Below are positions 33,434 to 44,055 of a stretch of 64,000 nt of DNA, piece by piece. Both the position numbers and the translations under genes were made by a program. This DNA is from Cryoendolithus antarcticus (Eukaryota; Ascomycota; Dothideomycetes; Cladosporiales; Cladosporiaceae). Positions within the stretch are counted from its first letter, which is position 1. The number at the start of each line of letters is the position of its first letter. The stretch lies in the NCBI GenBank assembly GCA_002077065.1, contig NAJO01000051.1:62001-126000 (forward strand), read 5' to 3'. The notes beneath the pieces were generated by a model. The model was not told the origin of the DNA, did not search any database, and saw only the letters and a program-made list of their open reading frames with translations.

Positions 33434-36025
33434 CTAATTCTTCCCCTTCCTAATCCTCTTGACCTTATCATATTGCTTACTCTCCCGTCCCTCCTCCCCC
33501 TGGATCTCCGCCACGAGCCGGCGATACTTCTTCTCATAAGCCTGATCCCGCTCCCTCTTCTCCCGCAACTGCTCCCTCGCAACAAAATTCGCATCCTTGC
33601 GCAACTCCCGCAGCGCGCCCTTCTTCTCGCGCTTGAACTCTTTCGCCAGCTTGGCAGAGTCGCTGCGCTCCTTATCGGGATCGTAGTGTTTGTCGGGGTT
33701 GAAGGATTCTTCGAACTTGGGGATCGAGGAGCGGATTGCGAGGGGCTTGTGGTTGTGGAGTTGGAGGGGACGAAGGGAGAGCTGGGCGGAGGTGAGGAGG
33801 ATGGTGAGGGTACGGGTGATCGACTTTGCGGTTGGATGGGTGGAATTCTGGAGAAGAGGGACGAAAGGCGTGAAGATTTGGGTAAAAGCGGGTTGAGCTT
33901 TCCACAGATCGAGCATGGTGGTGAGGTTGTCGAGGTGAGATTGCTGGATCGTAGCCTCTGAGCTCTTTGCCGTGCCAAGCGCGCGGATGGTGAAGCGGAC
34001 TGCTTCGGGAATGTAGCGTTTGCTTAGCTTCTGGTAGCTCAGGCAAAGGCGCACTAGGAAAGCGCCGTTGATGTGCGAGGCAGGTACTGTCGGGTTCGTC
34101 ATGCCGAGATAGCGCGCCATGAGAGTGATCGCCGGGGTGACAACCTGATGGAAGTGGTCACTTGTCGGGTATATTGATCCGATTGCAGTCAGTATGACCA
34201 GATTGCCAGGTGTAGGCTGCGTGCGCTCAAGGACGCCTTGAAGGTGCGTCCTGAAGGCCGTAGCTATCTCCAGCGCGTACGTCCGAGAAAGTGAGTGTAT
34301 GTGCCGGATCAGCTGCTCGATCACTGACAGAGGCTGCTTATGATCGGCCATGTGAGCGACATGCCCTACCAAGACAGCCGAGAAATCAGCCATCGCCTCC
34401 TTGTTCGACGCGGACAGCGAAGGGTGATGCAGTGCTCTGATGCGTTGCACGATTGTGGGCAGCTCCGCAGGTACGATATTCTTGATCACTGCGAGCAGCT
34501 CATCGTGGGTTCTTGGACAAGGGTAGGTATATGCAAGTCCGTTGCTTTGGTGAGGGAGTACCGGCTTGCCCAATGATGCAGCATTCGGACCAGTCCCCAG
34601 AATGTCTCGTACGAACTCGTCCTCTTCGTCTGCCGGAGTGATCACTTCATCATCTTGCTCTGAGTCTGAACCGGAAGCAGACTCTTCATCGTCAGAGGGC
34701 AGGCTGACATCTTCGTCGGAATCTCTGGCTATAAGATTGTCGTCGAGAGCGAACTCGTCTTCGTCATCAAGGACGAGAGGTTGGCTTGGTGCGTCGATCT
34801 TCGGGATCGCAGTAGCAGAGGTGAAGCCAAACTCTGCTGCTTCGTCCACAATCTCGTCGTCACCATCAATCGTGGGATCATCCATTTCGTTGTCGCCCTT
34901 GCTCGCCAATATCTCTTCGTCATCGTCGTCGGACACAGGCTCGCCTTGCATACGCGCAAGACGCTTTGTTTCGAGCTTCTGAAGTCGTTCTGCTTCGGCA
35001 GCAAGCTTCTCTTCCTCCGTCTTCGCCCGATCAGATGGAGCAGCTCGGGTGTCCTGAGCAAGCTGTCGCAATCGCGCATCGTACTCCTTATCCGCCTTCA
35101 CGCGGTCCAGTCCATCGATCAGTCTCTGCCTGTCTGCGTTGACCACTGGTGGTGCCTCTCCATGGGCCTCAGCTTTCAGAGCCCGTACAGGTGGCGCAGG
35201 TCTCTTGTGACCGTGAAGTAGTGCCAACACATCGCCCAGACCCTTGTCGAGCTCTTCGCGAATGTCCTCGTCGTCCTCCTTGGTCTTCTGCCTTTCGTAC
35301 TTATGTGCCTTCGACTTTGCCATGACTTCTTGCATGACTTCATGCTTCGTCTTCTTTCGCTCAGGCTGCTCTGCGTCCGGCTCCACGCCATCTCCATCGT
35401 CCACCTGGTCCTCGTCGTCTCTTCGACGCTTTCTTCTCAGCAACTCGCCGTCGTCCTCTTCGGAGCCCACAGATACGGTATCTTGGAAGTCGTCCCCACC
35501 TAACTCCTGCAGACTTCTTCCACCATGCGTCAACCCAACACCACCCTCATCGTCACTCCCTCCCAAGTCGAACAGTCCACCCGTCTTCCTCCTCGTCTTC
35601 TCCCGGGTAAACCTCTCCAATGCCCGCTCTTCCGGCGTCATCCCTACATCCCCCTCGCCAATCCTTCGATCCACAACCCCACCAACTTTGCTACGCCGCT
35701 GCATTTCCGGCAGTAACTTTGCCCTCCTCATCTCCTCGCCCGCACTTTTCGTAACGCCCGGTCGATGCAGAACATCTTTGTATCGCCCGGTCTTCCCATT
35801 TGCAGTCCTCTGACTCGCGCTGGGAAACTTCGTCGGGCGTGCGGACTGTCGAAGCTCGAAAGGATTGAAGGAGTCGCGGATCGACTGAAGAGCTGCGCTG
35901 CGTTCTATGCGCTCGCTGCTGGATTTGCCTGCATTGGCTTTCTTCTGCTTCTTTGACTTCTGGGGTCCAGTCACGCCTTGCTCTCGTAGGGAGAGCTTGA
36001 GACGCTTGAGCTGGGAAGCAGGCAT
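33434..36025 (-). CDS. NOP14: Nucleolar 40S biogenesis factor Nop14
   Basis: A component of the small-subunit processome needed for 18S rRNA maturation, acting in the nucleolus with Noc4 and Emg1. It is a single exon of 863 aa. Start MPASQLKRLKLSLREQG at 36025 is chosen; the open frame further upstream begins with no ATG. Diagnostic early motifs are NPFELRQSARPTKF-like text, KTGRYKDVLHRPG and MTPEERALERFTREK. An acidic central region (several Asp/Glu/Ser runs around residues 350-480) precedes a helical repeat C-terminal half. The end is EESFNPDKHYDPDKERSDSAKLAKE, ALRELRKDANFVAREQLREK and VKRIRKGKN, the highly conserved basic Nop14 tail. It is divergent from the membrane-protein gene at 36271 across 245 bp. 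Confidence 0.95.
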   Translation of the reverse strand: MPASQLKRLKLSLREQGVTGPQKSKKQKKANAGKSSSERIERSAALQSIRDSFNPFELRQSARPTKFPSASQRTANGKTGRYKDVLHRPGVTKSAGEEMRRAKLLPEMQRRSKVGGVVDRRIGEGDVGMTPEERALERFTREKTRRKTGGLFDLGGSDDEGGVGLTHGGRSLQELGGDDFQDTVSVGSEEDDGELLRRKRRRDDEDQVDDGDGVEPDAEQPERKKTKHEVMQEVMAKSKAHKYERQKTKEDDEDIREELDKGLGDVLALLHGHKRPAPPVRALKAEAHGEAPPVVNADRQRLIDGLDRVKADKEYDARLRQLAQDTRAAPSDRAKTEEEKLAAEAERLQKLETKRLARMQGEPVSDDDDEEILASKGDNEMDDPTIDGDDEIVDEAAEFGFTSATAIPKIDAPSQPLVLDDEDEFALDDNLIARDSDEDVSLPSDDEESASGSDSEQDDEVITPADEEDEFVRDILGTGPNAASLGKPVLPHQSNGLAYTYPCPRTHDELLAVIKNIVPAELPTIVQRIRALHHPSLSASNKEAMADFSAVLVGHVAHMADHKQPLSVIEQLIRHIHSLSRTYALEIATAFRTHLQGVLERTQPTPGNLVILTAIGSIYPTSDHFHQVVTPAITLMARYLGMTNPTVPASHINGAFLVRLCLSYQKLSKRYIPEAVRFTIRALGTAKSSEATIQQSHLDNLTTMLDLWKAQPAFTQIFTPFVPLLQNSTHPTAKSITRTLTILLTSAQLSLRPLQLHNHKPLAIRSSIPKFEESFNPDKHYDPDKERSDSAKLAKEFKREKKGALRELRKDANFVAREQLREKRERDQAYEKKYRRLVAEIQGEEGRESKQYDKVKRIRKGKN

Positions 36026-36270
36026 CCTGCCGACACACCTTGAAATGTCTTTTGGGAGAATGTAAAGTTGATCATGTATCTTCACTCGGCGTTCGTACGT
36101 GAACTTTTTACTGCGGAAGTGATCCGCACTTGGAGCTGTACGACCACACCCTTGCCGTTACCTCGCTGCCTCCGTTTGCACGCACTCGAAGTACTTGCAA
36201 TCGTGTGAAGAAATATTGACGTTACATCGAACATCTGGCACCATGAACAGGCGAGTGAACGGTCGTCGGA

Positions 36271-36948
36271 ATGGCCACCCGCATCGATGATCGCTGGCTA
36301 TGGCTGGGTGCAAGCATCACCCTGTTCCTCATGGCACACGGCATAAGATATGCAATCCATGATATACTCCGATTGACCGAGGTGACCGACGACTGGGACA
36401 CCAATGTCGAAGCGAAGCAGGAAACGGTCGAGAACAGTGCGTCTTCCTCGTGAATGCTTGCTCATCCCTCACGTGTTGACTCGCTCTCCCTAGGCATCCC
36501 AGTCTCTACGCTCAAGACACTGTATAGCTCGCCCAACGTCAATATCAGCGACGCTGCAACAGCTCTGATCATGGCGCGCTACCGGCAAAGTCCACAGACA
36601 CGAGAAGCGATCAGACGGGATGCTGCGTCCATGGACGAACGGACAGCTTTCAGGGCTAAGCGCACTTTATCGTTCATTCGTGACTGGGAGGTGACGCACG
36701 ATTGTGGCATTAAATCTGCAGATCCGACACCTGCAGGGAGTGGCACTGATGAAGGCGACGATGAAGGCGATCAAGGCGCAGCGGCGGTATTTGCAGGCTG
36801 GGATGCAGTACCACGACCACTGCAAGCTGACCAGACTAGCCAGGACATGGAGACGCGCAGGAGGCGGCGGAACGCATGGATTCACCATGAGGTCGAAGAC
36901 GGCAGTATCGACGCAGACGACATCTTTCAGCCCAACTCAAGTCGATAA
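36271..36948 (+). CDS. Small membrane-anchored fungal protein of unknown function
   Basis: I do not recognise the family. Exons are 36271-36436 and 36494-36948 with a 57-nt intron (GTGCGT, branch TTGACTC), 206 aa. One N-terminal hydrophobic segment (WLWLGASITLFLMAHGI) follows a short basic start, suggesting a signal anchor with the remainder in the cytosol. After the anchor comes SIPVSTLKTLYSSPNVNISDAA, which resembles an armadillo-like helix commonly written as segments that become active or inactive after a pause in other fungal proteins; that likeness is only visual. The C-terminal half is acidic with an Arg cluster (METRRRRRNAW). Its stop is 23 bp from the BNA1 stop on the other strand. 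Confidence 0.75.
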
Positions 36949-36971
36949 TCGATACATCCTCACTCCTCCCA

Positions 36972-37611
36972 TCAGCTCTCACCCGTCCGCATCTTCTCCA
37001 TCGCGTCCAGCTTCGGCGCCACATCACAAGTCTCGCCACAGTTCTTACACTTCCTGCCCTCTGCATCCTCCTTGAAAGCATTGACAGCCTCCTTAATCTG
37101 CGTTCCCAAATCCGTACAGTGAAAACTAGCCTCATGCACCATTGCGTCACAACTCTGACAATACCACCTCAGCCGGTCCACGCTGCCCTCCGGTCTCGGC
37201 TGCTCAATTACAACACCGATCGTGTCCGCGAACCGCACCGGATTATGCGGCGTGTTGCCCGGTAAGAGGAAGAGCTCGCCCTCGTTAATGTAGATGTCCC
37301 GAAACTTGCCAGTGGTGGGCTCGACGGTCTTGAGCAGCATGCGGCCTTTGTATTGGTAGAAGAATTCGGGGGTTGTGTTGATGTGGTAGTCTGTTCGTGC
37401 GTTGGGGCCGCCGACGATCATTACTGTCATGGGGTCGTTGTAGATTATGTAATTGTTGATGGGCGGTTTGAGGAGATGGGAGTTAGCCTCTAGCCTGGGG
37501 AGGGTGTCAGTGCTGATGCTTGCAATATTTCGACGAAAGGGTTGCGAACCATTTAGGGATGTTCAGAGGGTTTGTGAGGGGTGGACCAGCTGAACGGTCG
37601 TTCCTCGCCAT
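36972..37611 (-). CDS. BNA1: 3-hydroxyanthranilate 3,4-dioxygenase
   Basis: A non-haem iron dioxygenase of the kynurenine pathway that converts 3-hydroxyanthranilate to the precursor of quinolinate for NAD synthesis. Exons are 37611-37550 and 37494-36972. The 55-nt intron has an unusual GTTCGC donor and a CAG acceptor. The result is 194 aa, normal for the family. The cupin iron ligands are in DYHINTTPEFFYQYKG (His and Glu) and LPGNTPHNPVRF (His). FLLPGNTPHNP and RWYCQSCDAMVHE are signature text. The C-terminal CxxC pairs (YCQSC, KCKNCGETC) form the rubredoxin-like second metal site present in fungal and bacterial enzymes. An in-frame ATG at 37761 would add a 50-residue presequence-like extension. 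Confidence 0.93.
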
Positions 37612-38294
37612 CTTGCTTGCAGCGAATGTTCGGTTCTGCAAGCGTTGTTGTCCAATTCTTTGACTCTGAGATGATATGACTTGAGATGTGAACTTGAGTG
37701 AAGCAGTGGGCCTACCTGCTGTAATATATGTTTGTAGATTTGGCAGAACGCGGATTGACATTTGTCAGGAAAAAGTCGGATCTGCTTTACCAGATTGCTG
37801 CATTTAAAGTCCGGTCCAACGCTCCAAAGAATGTTCAAACGGCCGTTATGAGCATTATCCATCCGGTCAGCGTCATCGAGCTTTATCGATACGATGACCC
37901 CGGCCACGACCTACAGTAGTACCAAGCTTCCCCGGCACCGCAAGCCTGGAAGCTTATCTATCTCTTGGGGCTGCTTCCCCATGTTCTTGAACTCCTCCAC
38001 CCGCGCTGCATGAGACCGAGAACCAGTGACGAGCGGTACACGGCTTCTCTGCACATAATAACGCACTCTATACGTGCCACGCGGCTGGCACCAAAGCACT
38101 CTACGAATATTAGCCGACCACACGGGTCAGCAGCAGCGTAATCTCTACATGGTCTGTAGCAGCTGTGCCGCATCAGGTAGGTGGTCACACGGTACAGTCT
38201 GCAATCTAGCGTATCTTGCGGCTTGTATATATGAGAGTGGCGGGCGCTCGCGCGTGCGCCGAAACCTAGCACTGTTCTTCGGAACTAAGCCAAC
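37612..38294. promoter_or_regulatory. Divergent intergenic region, BNA1 / GPI protein
   Basis: 683 bp between divergent starts. It includes the in-frame N-terminal extension of BNA1 (37612-37761) and a TATA box for the plus-strand gene at 38226-38232. Nothing else was recognised. Confidence 0.45.
38226..38232 (+). promoter_or_regulatory. TATA box of the GPI-protein gene
   Basis: TATATAT 63 nt upstream of the ATG at 38295. Confidence 0.55.
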
Positions 38295-39217
38295 ATGCAA
38301 TTCCTCGAGCTGGCTTTACTGTCTTTGCCATTGCAAGTCACTGCTCAGATAACATCAGCAGCACAACTCCTTCCTCGGCAAAACGACCCAGCCTTCGTAG
38401 GCTATATCAGCGGTCCCTCAGGCTGTAATAGCTTTTACCACGTAAGCTCGATGCTACTCCTACTAACAATATCAACAGATGAATCCCGCAACTGCGACTA
38501 CCCCGAAACCCTCGCTACCTCCGACCTATACGTGCAGTGCTGCAAGCCAAACGCACCATGCAACTTCTATGAAAACTGCGCCGGCAACACTCTCTATGGC
38601 GGCATATCCGGCGCTTCCGTGCCCTGCGATGTCAGCCCGGAGTTGACGTGCAATACTGCAGTCCTCGTGCCCGCAACGCTGGCGCAGTATCTGCCACAAG
38701 CGTACTCTTACCTCGCGTGCTGGCAGACGACGTTAGGCACGGGTCCATTTACTATCGTGCAGAGCGTGTCGAGTGGACGTAAGGATCAGCTGTACACCTC
38801 TCCAACCTCAAGACTCTTCGACTAACGAATCCAGACATCGTGCCCCTGACCCCATCCGCCTCGCCCCTCACAGAGCCCTTATCTAGCAGCGCCACTACAA
38901 CGACAAGTGCAGCCGCTGCGTCAGCTTCTAGCACAGCACCCAGTGCATCATTGTCGACTCCGACTGGGGCGTTGGGCGAACCGGTAGCTACACCGACTCT
39001 CGTCACACCTTCAAGTAGGGCGACTGCGATGAGCAGTGAGGCGGGTGCAAGTGCGAGCTCGGCTACTGCTGCGACTGCCACGACTGCGATGATGGCCAGT
39101 AGCGCATCTGCTGCTGCAGCGAGCTCGACGTCTGCTGCTGCAGCCAGTGGAATGGGCACCGGACTGGGCAGTGGCGTTATGGCATGGCTACTCACCTTTT
39201 TGTTTTCGCTACTGTAG
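38295..39217 (+). CDS. Cys-rich, Ser/Ala-rich GPI-anchored surface protein
   Basis: A predicted secreted, GPI-anchored wall or membrane protein; no specific function is known to me. The signal peptide is MQFLELALLSLPLQVTAQ. A Cys-rich domain follows (CDYPETLATSDLYVQCC, CNFYENCAGNTLYGG, C-D-V-S-P-E-L-T-C, with about 8-9 Cys). Then a roughly 100-residue Ala/Ser/Thr tract precedes the hydrophobic tail GVMAWLLTFLFSLL. Exons are 38295-38424, 38479-38778 and 38835-39217, 270 aa. Intron 2 is 56 nt (GTAAGG, branch CTAAC). Intron 1 (38425-38478) is 54 nt with GTAATA donor and perfect TACTAAC branch. It has no in-frame stop, so unspliced message would also be translatable. The Cys-domain layout resembles other fungal extracellular proteins. 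Confidence 0.8.
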
Positions 39218-39613
39218 TTAAACTTAGCTGCTCAACGCTAAATAGATGCTGTAGCGTACGAGAGATGACCTGGCTCAGCTATCCGCATGAAATGGCTCCA
39301 GAGGCACAAGACGAAACACTGAAGACTAGGTGCGTATCGTTCTATACCCTCACCGCCCACTTTTCGCGGCGACAGCGCCTAGAGCGCCAGAATCGCAGTA
39401 CCTACGTCTCAACAATCTTGCGACGCTCTCAGTCTTTCGTCTTAAGCCTCAGTGCAGTCCTACGCGATACGCGGAGGAGGAGCAGATCAGGTGATCCGTC
39501 TCACTGCCGCTTGGCGATACAAGCTCACGCATGTCAACCCTTGAGCGCTCGCTGGAATCGCAGGACTCTCGCTTGTGTTCGTGATGGATGCATCGAAGGA
39601 AGTCTTCGCCACT
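39218..39613. other. Convergent intergenic region
   Basis: 396 bp between the GPI-protein stop and the CPS stop. No further feature was recognised. Confidence 0.4.
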
Positions 39614-42600
39614 TCACAACGGCTTCCCTCCAATAAAGTCACTCCACCTTCTGACCTCAGACGGGATCCCCTCCTTCTTGGGTAGCTTCTCGCTCATGCA
39701 TTGTGCGAAGAGGACAGCAGTCTGTACAACACGTCAGTCATCAGTCTTTCACGTCTTACTACACTTGTAGGTCGAACTCACCCTCGGCTCCATGAACAAC
39801 GGCACCCCAAAGTCCACCGCATTTCGCCTCATAACGTAGTCCTCATCCACCATGCTGCTCGCCCGTCTCTTGGCAAGGTTGAATACGCCGCGGATATCGT
39901 ACTTCTCAAAGACCTCTCTCAGCGCCCTCTTGTCAGTCGTAGGGAACTCGATCACCTCCACCTTCACACTCCCGTCCTTAGATCCAGCCTCAAGATGTTG
40001 CTTCACTGCCTCATTGGCCGCGAAGAGCTTATACCCCAGCGGATTGAGGTAATCAACAATCCTCGCCAGATCCGCCGTCTCGGTATCGCCACCAAACAGC
40101 AGTCCCTCACCCGGCTCCGGCAAGCGGAAATTCATTGTACTCTGCACAGCGGTCCAGTAAGCCTCCACGAGATTCTTACCGAAACACGCCATCTCGCCCG
40201 TACTGCTCATCTCCACGCCCAAGTATGGGTCAGCGCCAGCTAAGCGAGTCCAAGCGAATTGCGGGACTTTGACGGCTAGGTAGTCGCGCTCTACTGCCAT
40301 CAGATCGACGGGCTCGGGGACGTTCTTATCGAGGAGAGCTTTCGTAGCGACATCGATGAAGTTCGTTCCTAGGACTTTGGAGACGAAGGGGAAGGATCGG
40401 GAGGCGCGGAGATTACATTCGATGACCTTGAGCGCGGACTCCCCGCCTTCTGTTGTGGCAGGGGCGTTGATGATCTGCATGTTGAAGGGGCCGGTGATGG
40501 ACCAGGCTTTGGCGACTTTCTCGGCGATAGTCTTCACGCGCTCGATTGTGTCTTTTGGAAGCTTGGCGGGAGGCAGGACGAGGGAGGCGTCGCCAGAGTG
40601 CACGCCTGCATTCTCGACGTGCTCGCTCACGGCGTGGACAAGGAGTTTGCCGTTGTGGGCTACGGCGTCTACGTCGATTTCGAGCGCGCCTTGGATGAAC
40701 TGGGTGATGACTACGGGGTGGTCGGGGGAGACGTTGGATGCTGCTGTGAGCTTCTCGGCAAGCTGATCTTCGCTCCAGATTACTGTCATGGCGGCTCCAG
40801 AGAGGACGTAGGATGGTCGGACAAGAACAGGGTAGCCAACGCTGTCAGCGAACTCCTTCGCGGCCGAAAGAGAAGTGAGCTCCTTCCAGGCTGGCTGGTC
40901 TACGCCGATCGAGTCGAGAATCTGCGAGAACTGCTGTCGATCCTCGGCTTTGTCGATGTCCTTGGGATCTGTGCCCAGGACGCGAGCTTTGCCGGTCTCT
41001 TGTAGGCGGAGGGCGATGTTCTGAGGAAGCTGACCACCTACGGACACTACTACGCCGGAAGCGGATTCAAGCTCGTAGATGTCCATCACACGCTCGTAGC
41101 TGAGCTCTTCGAAGTAAAGGCGGTCGGCGACGTCGAAATCTGTGCTGTACGTCTCGGGGTTGTACATTGGGGGAGTCAGCTATACGTCCATGCAGGAAAT
41201 GATTCTCTCACAGGCGGTCTCTCGGTGGCCTACTCAATAGTGGTAGCGGGTCTTTCATGCGCACCGCAACAGCAACCACCGTGACTGCATTCACGGAGAG
41301 ACGCATGCATCGATGCAGCAAGACTTCGTCTCTCAGAAGAGAGGGTCATGCCGCATCCACTGCAGCGACGCTCGTGAAAGCAGCGCAGCCACCTCTCGTG
41401 ACCCACCGAGAGAACCATCTACTCCAGCCGGGGGTGTAGGGAGACTTACATTAATCATCACAGTCCTCTTGCCCAATTCCTTCAAACTCAACGTAGCATT
41501 AACAGCACACCAATCAAACTCCACACTGCTTCCAATCCTGTACACCCCAGATCCCAGAACAACAATCCCATGATCATCGAACTTCACATCGTGCGTGCTG
41601 GCGTTATAAGTCGTGTAAAGATAATTCGTATCCGCTGGAAACTCCGCCGCAAGCGTGTCGATCTTCTTGACCCAAGGCTTGATGCCGAAGTTCTTTCGCC
41701 TCGCGCGGACATCGTCTTCGGTGCTGTTCACAGCCTTGGCGATCTGGCGGTCGGAGAAACCGAGTTTTTTGGCGGTGTGCATGAGCTCTTTCTTGACGCC
41801 GTACAAGCTGCCGATGTCTTCAAGTTCGTGCGTGCAGTCCACGATGTTCTGGATCTTGTACAGGAACCACTTGTCGATTTTGCTGAGCTCGTGTACGCGA
41901 TCGACAGAGTAGCCTTCGTGTAGCATTGCCTGCCCGACAGCGAGCCAGCGACGATCGGTGGGGTTCTTGAGCACGTCGTCTAGGTCATCGAAGTGGTCTC
42001 CTTGTAGGCCGTGAAATTTGGGATCGACTTGTCGGATGGCTTTTTGGAAGGACTCCTCGAAGGTGCGGCCGATGGCCATGACTTCACCGATGGATTTCAT
42101 TGAGGAGCCGATGCTGCGATTTACATTCTGGAATTTGGCAAGGTCCCAGCGGGGGATCTTCGTGACGATGTAGTCTAACGAAGGTTCGAAGTTTGCGGTC
42201 GTAGTCCGGGTGACGGCGTTGGGCAGCTCAGGCAAGGTGTGACCAAGCCCGATCTTCGCGGCGGTGTAGGCGAGAGGATAGCCGGTTGCTTTCGAGGCTA
42301 GAGCTGAGGAGCGGGACAGACGGGCGTTGACTTCGATTACGCGGTAGTCGAGGCCGTCAGGTTGAAGGGCGTATTGCACATTGCATTCGCCAACGACGCC
42401 GAGGTGGCGGACGATCTTGATGGCTGCTGTGCGGAGCATGTGGTACTCTTCATCACTGAAGGTTTGCGAGGGAGACACGACGATGCTGTCGCCCGTGTGA
42501 ACACCGAGCGGGTCAAAGTTCTCCATGTTGCAGACTGTGATGCAGTTGTCCGCTGCGTCGCGCACAACCTCGTATTCAGCCTCTTTCCAGCCCTTGAGTG

Positions 42601-43459
42601 ATTTCTCCACCAGGATCTGCGGCGAGAGGGTCAAGGATCGCGCAGCCAAGTTCCTGAGCTCTTCAGCATTGTCCGCGAATCCACTCCCTAGCCCTCCCAG
42701 CGCGTACGCAGCTCGCACGATAATCGGGTATCCCACTGTCTCAGCAGCCTGCAGCGCCTCATCGATCGTATTCACCGCAATGCTCTCAGCAATCGGGATG
42801 TTGATCTCCTTCAGCGCCTTCGCGAACAGGTCTCGATCCTCGCTGACCTCAAGCGTCCGCACACTCGTCCCCAGCACTTTCACCCCATACCGCTCAAAGA
42901 TGCCCATCTTGTCCATCTTCACGCCCAAGTTCAGGGCGGTCTGTCCACCGAAGGACAGGAAGATGCCATCCGGTCGCTCCTTCTCGATGACATAGGTGAC
43001 ATACTCGGGCGTGACTGGCAGGTAGTAGACCTCGTCTGCGAGGACATGTGCGGTTTGGATAGTTGCGATGTTAGGATTGATTAGGACTGATTGGACACCA
43101 GCTTCCTTGAGAGCTTTAAGGGCCTGCGAGCCGGAATAGTCGAATTCGCCTGCTTGGCCGATTGACAATCCTCCAGAGCCTATAACGAGGACTTTCTTAA
43201 CGTCCACGAGATTCTGTGCGCCGGCTATGGCTCCTGATTCGAGGTAGGCTTTGGCGTTTGGCGCGACGGCTGCTTGGCTGGCGAGCTGCCTTGTCGACTT
43301 GCTGAAAGGTCGGACATTTCGAGGCGTACGCTGAGCTGCCTTGCCCTGGCGCAGTGGTTGCGAGACGAACGTTCGTCGAGCTATACGAGGGAGCGTCTGG
43401 CGAAGCGGCTGCGATAGCTCATGCTGCAATTGACGAGCTAGACGACTGCTGAGCGCCAT
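39614..43459 (-). CDS. CPA2: Carbamoyl-phosphate synthase large subunit, arginine-specific, mitochondrial
   Basis: Makes carbamoyl phosphate from bicarbonate, ATP and glutamine-derived ammonia for arginine synthesis, with the small glutaminase subunit. The first about 55 residues (many Arg/Ser/Gln, [11 protein letters not shown]) form a mitochondrial presequence, pointing to the arginine rather than the pyrimidine enzyme. Two ATP-grasp halves follow, with [69 protein letters not shown] and [15 protein letters not shown], then an allosteric domain and the ending DFIGGKPL. Exons are 43459-41450, about 41164-39782, and 39721-39614 (last intron 60 nt), about 1166 aa. The central intron is exceptional, about 285 nt. 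To rejoin the invariant MIN-YNPET it would have to end in AATG rather than AG. The nearest AG (41181-41180) inserts five residues. Confidence 0.93.
41165..41449 (-). other. Abnormal long intron in CPA2 with non-AG acceptor
   Basis: The donor GTAAGT follows ATG-ATT-AAT. The 3' end has a good branch and pyrimidine tract (GCTGACTCCCCC) but then AATG before the TAC of the conserved motif. The hexamer AATGTA occurs at both boundaries. The interval also contains inverted arms GAGAGACG/CGTCTCTC (41296-41303/41327-41334) around a 12-bp palindrome (41306-41317). Confidence 0.7.
41296..41334. repeat. Inverted repeat with nested palindrome inside the CPA2 intron
   Basis: Eight-base arms at 41296-41303 and 41327-41334 are exact reverse complements. 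TGCATCGATGCA at 41306-41317 is a perfect palindrome. Confidence 0.7.
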
Positions 43460-44055
43460 GATGGTACTGACACACCACTCCCCTACACACTTGTCGTCGT
43501 GCTCAGTACTTTAAAGTGTGACTGTCTCAAGCGATTGAGTCACCGCCCTTCAGCGACAATCTTTTGACCAGCGAGGCCCAAGCTTCGCGATAAGGAAAAG
43601 GCACGCGACAAATGGGTATACGCGACGAAAAGTGAGGTCAAGGTAGCGTGGCAGATAGGTAAGTCAAGACAAATTGCTATGTACTATTTCATTTCGCCGT
43701 ATCGTCGGCAGCACGCGTGCGCGCGCATGTGATGGTCAGAAAAAAATTGTTGCTTGCTGCATGGCAGAGCTTCCCATGCCGCCGATTGCGGAGGTCACCA
43801 GCAGCCTGGGTCTGGAGAGCATTTGTTGACACCGAACATGAGGAGGCCTTCGATGATGAACTCAATGTCTATCGGTTCACACACGCAATCTGGCCGTCGA
43901 ACTGGGCAGGGATGGCCGTCAAACATATCAGTGACATGATCGAAGAAACCCAATGGTTTGAAGCCCTTCATACCGGATGCCGGCCAAGTCCACTCCCGCG
44001 TCGGACGTGAAGCTAGCTTGACGGAACGGTGGGACAAGATGCTGCCCTTTCAACA
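43460..44055. promoter_or_regulatory. Divergent intergenic region, CPA2 / RRF1
   Basis: 596 bp between divergent starts of two mitochondrial-protein genes. An open frame on each strand (about 43717-44010 plus, 43795-44037 minus) exists, without motifs or clear starts, and neither is called. Confidence 0.4.

Noticed and set aside
38438..38478. 37-nt intron candidate starting at GTAAGC in the GPI-protein gene
   Set aside because: It would break the frame of the Cys domain. The 54-nt version from 38425 keeps phase.
41257..41439. Plus-strand open frame inside the CPA2 intron
   Set aside because: Short, without homology-like features; explained by low stop density in GC-rich intron sequence.
43717..44037. 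Overlapping open frames on both strands between CPA2 and RRF1
   Set aside because: No start context, motif or splice support; likely promoter and leader sequence.
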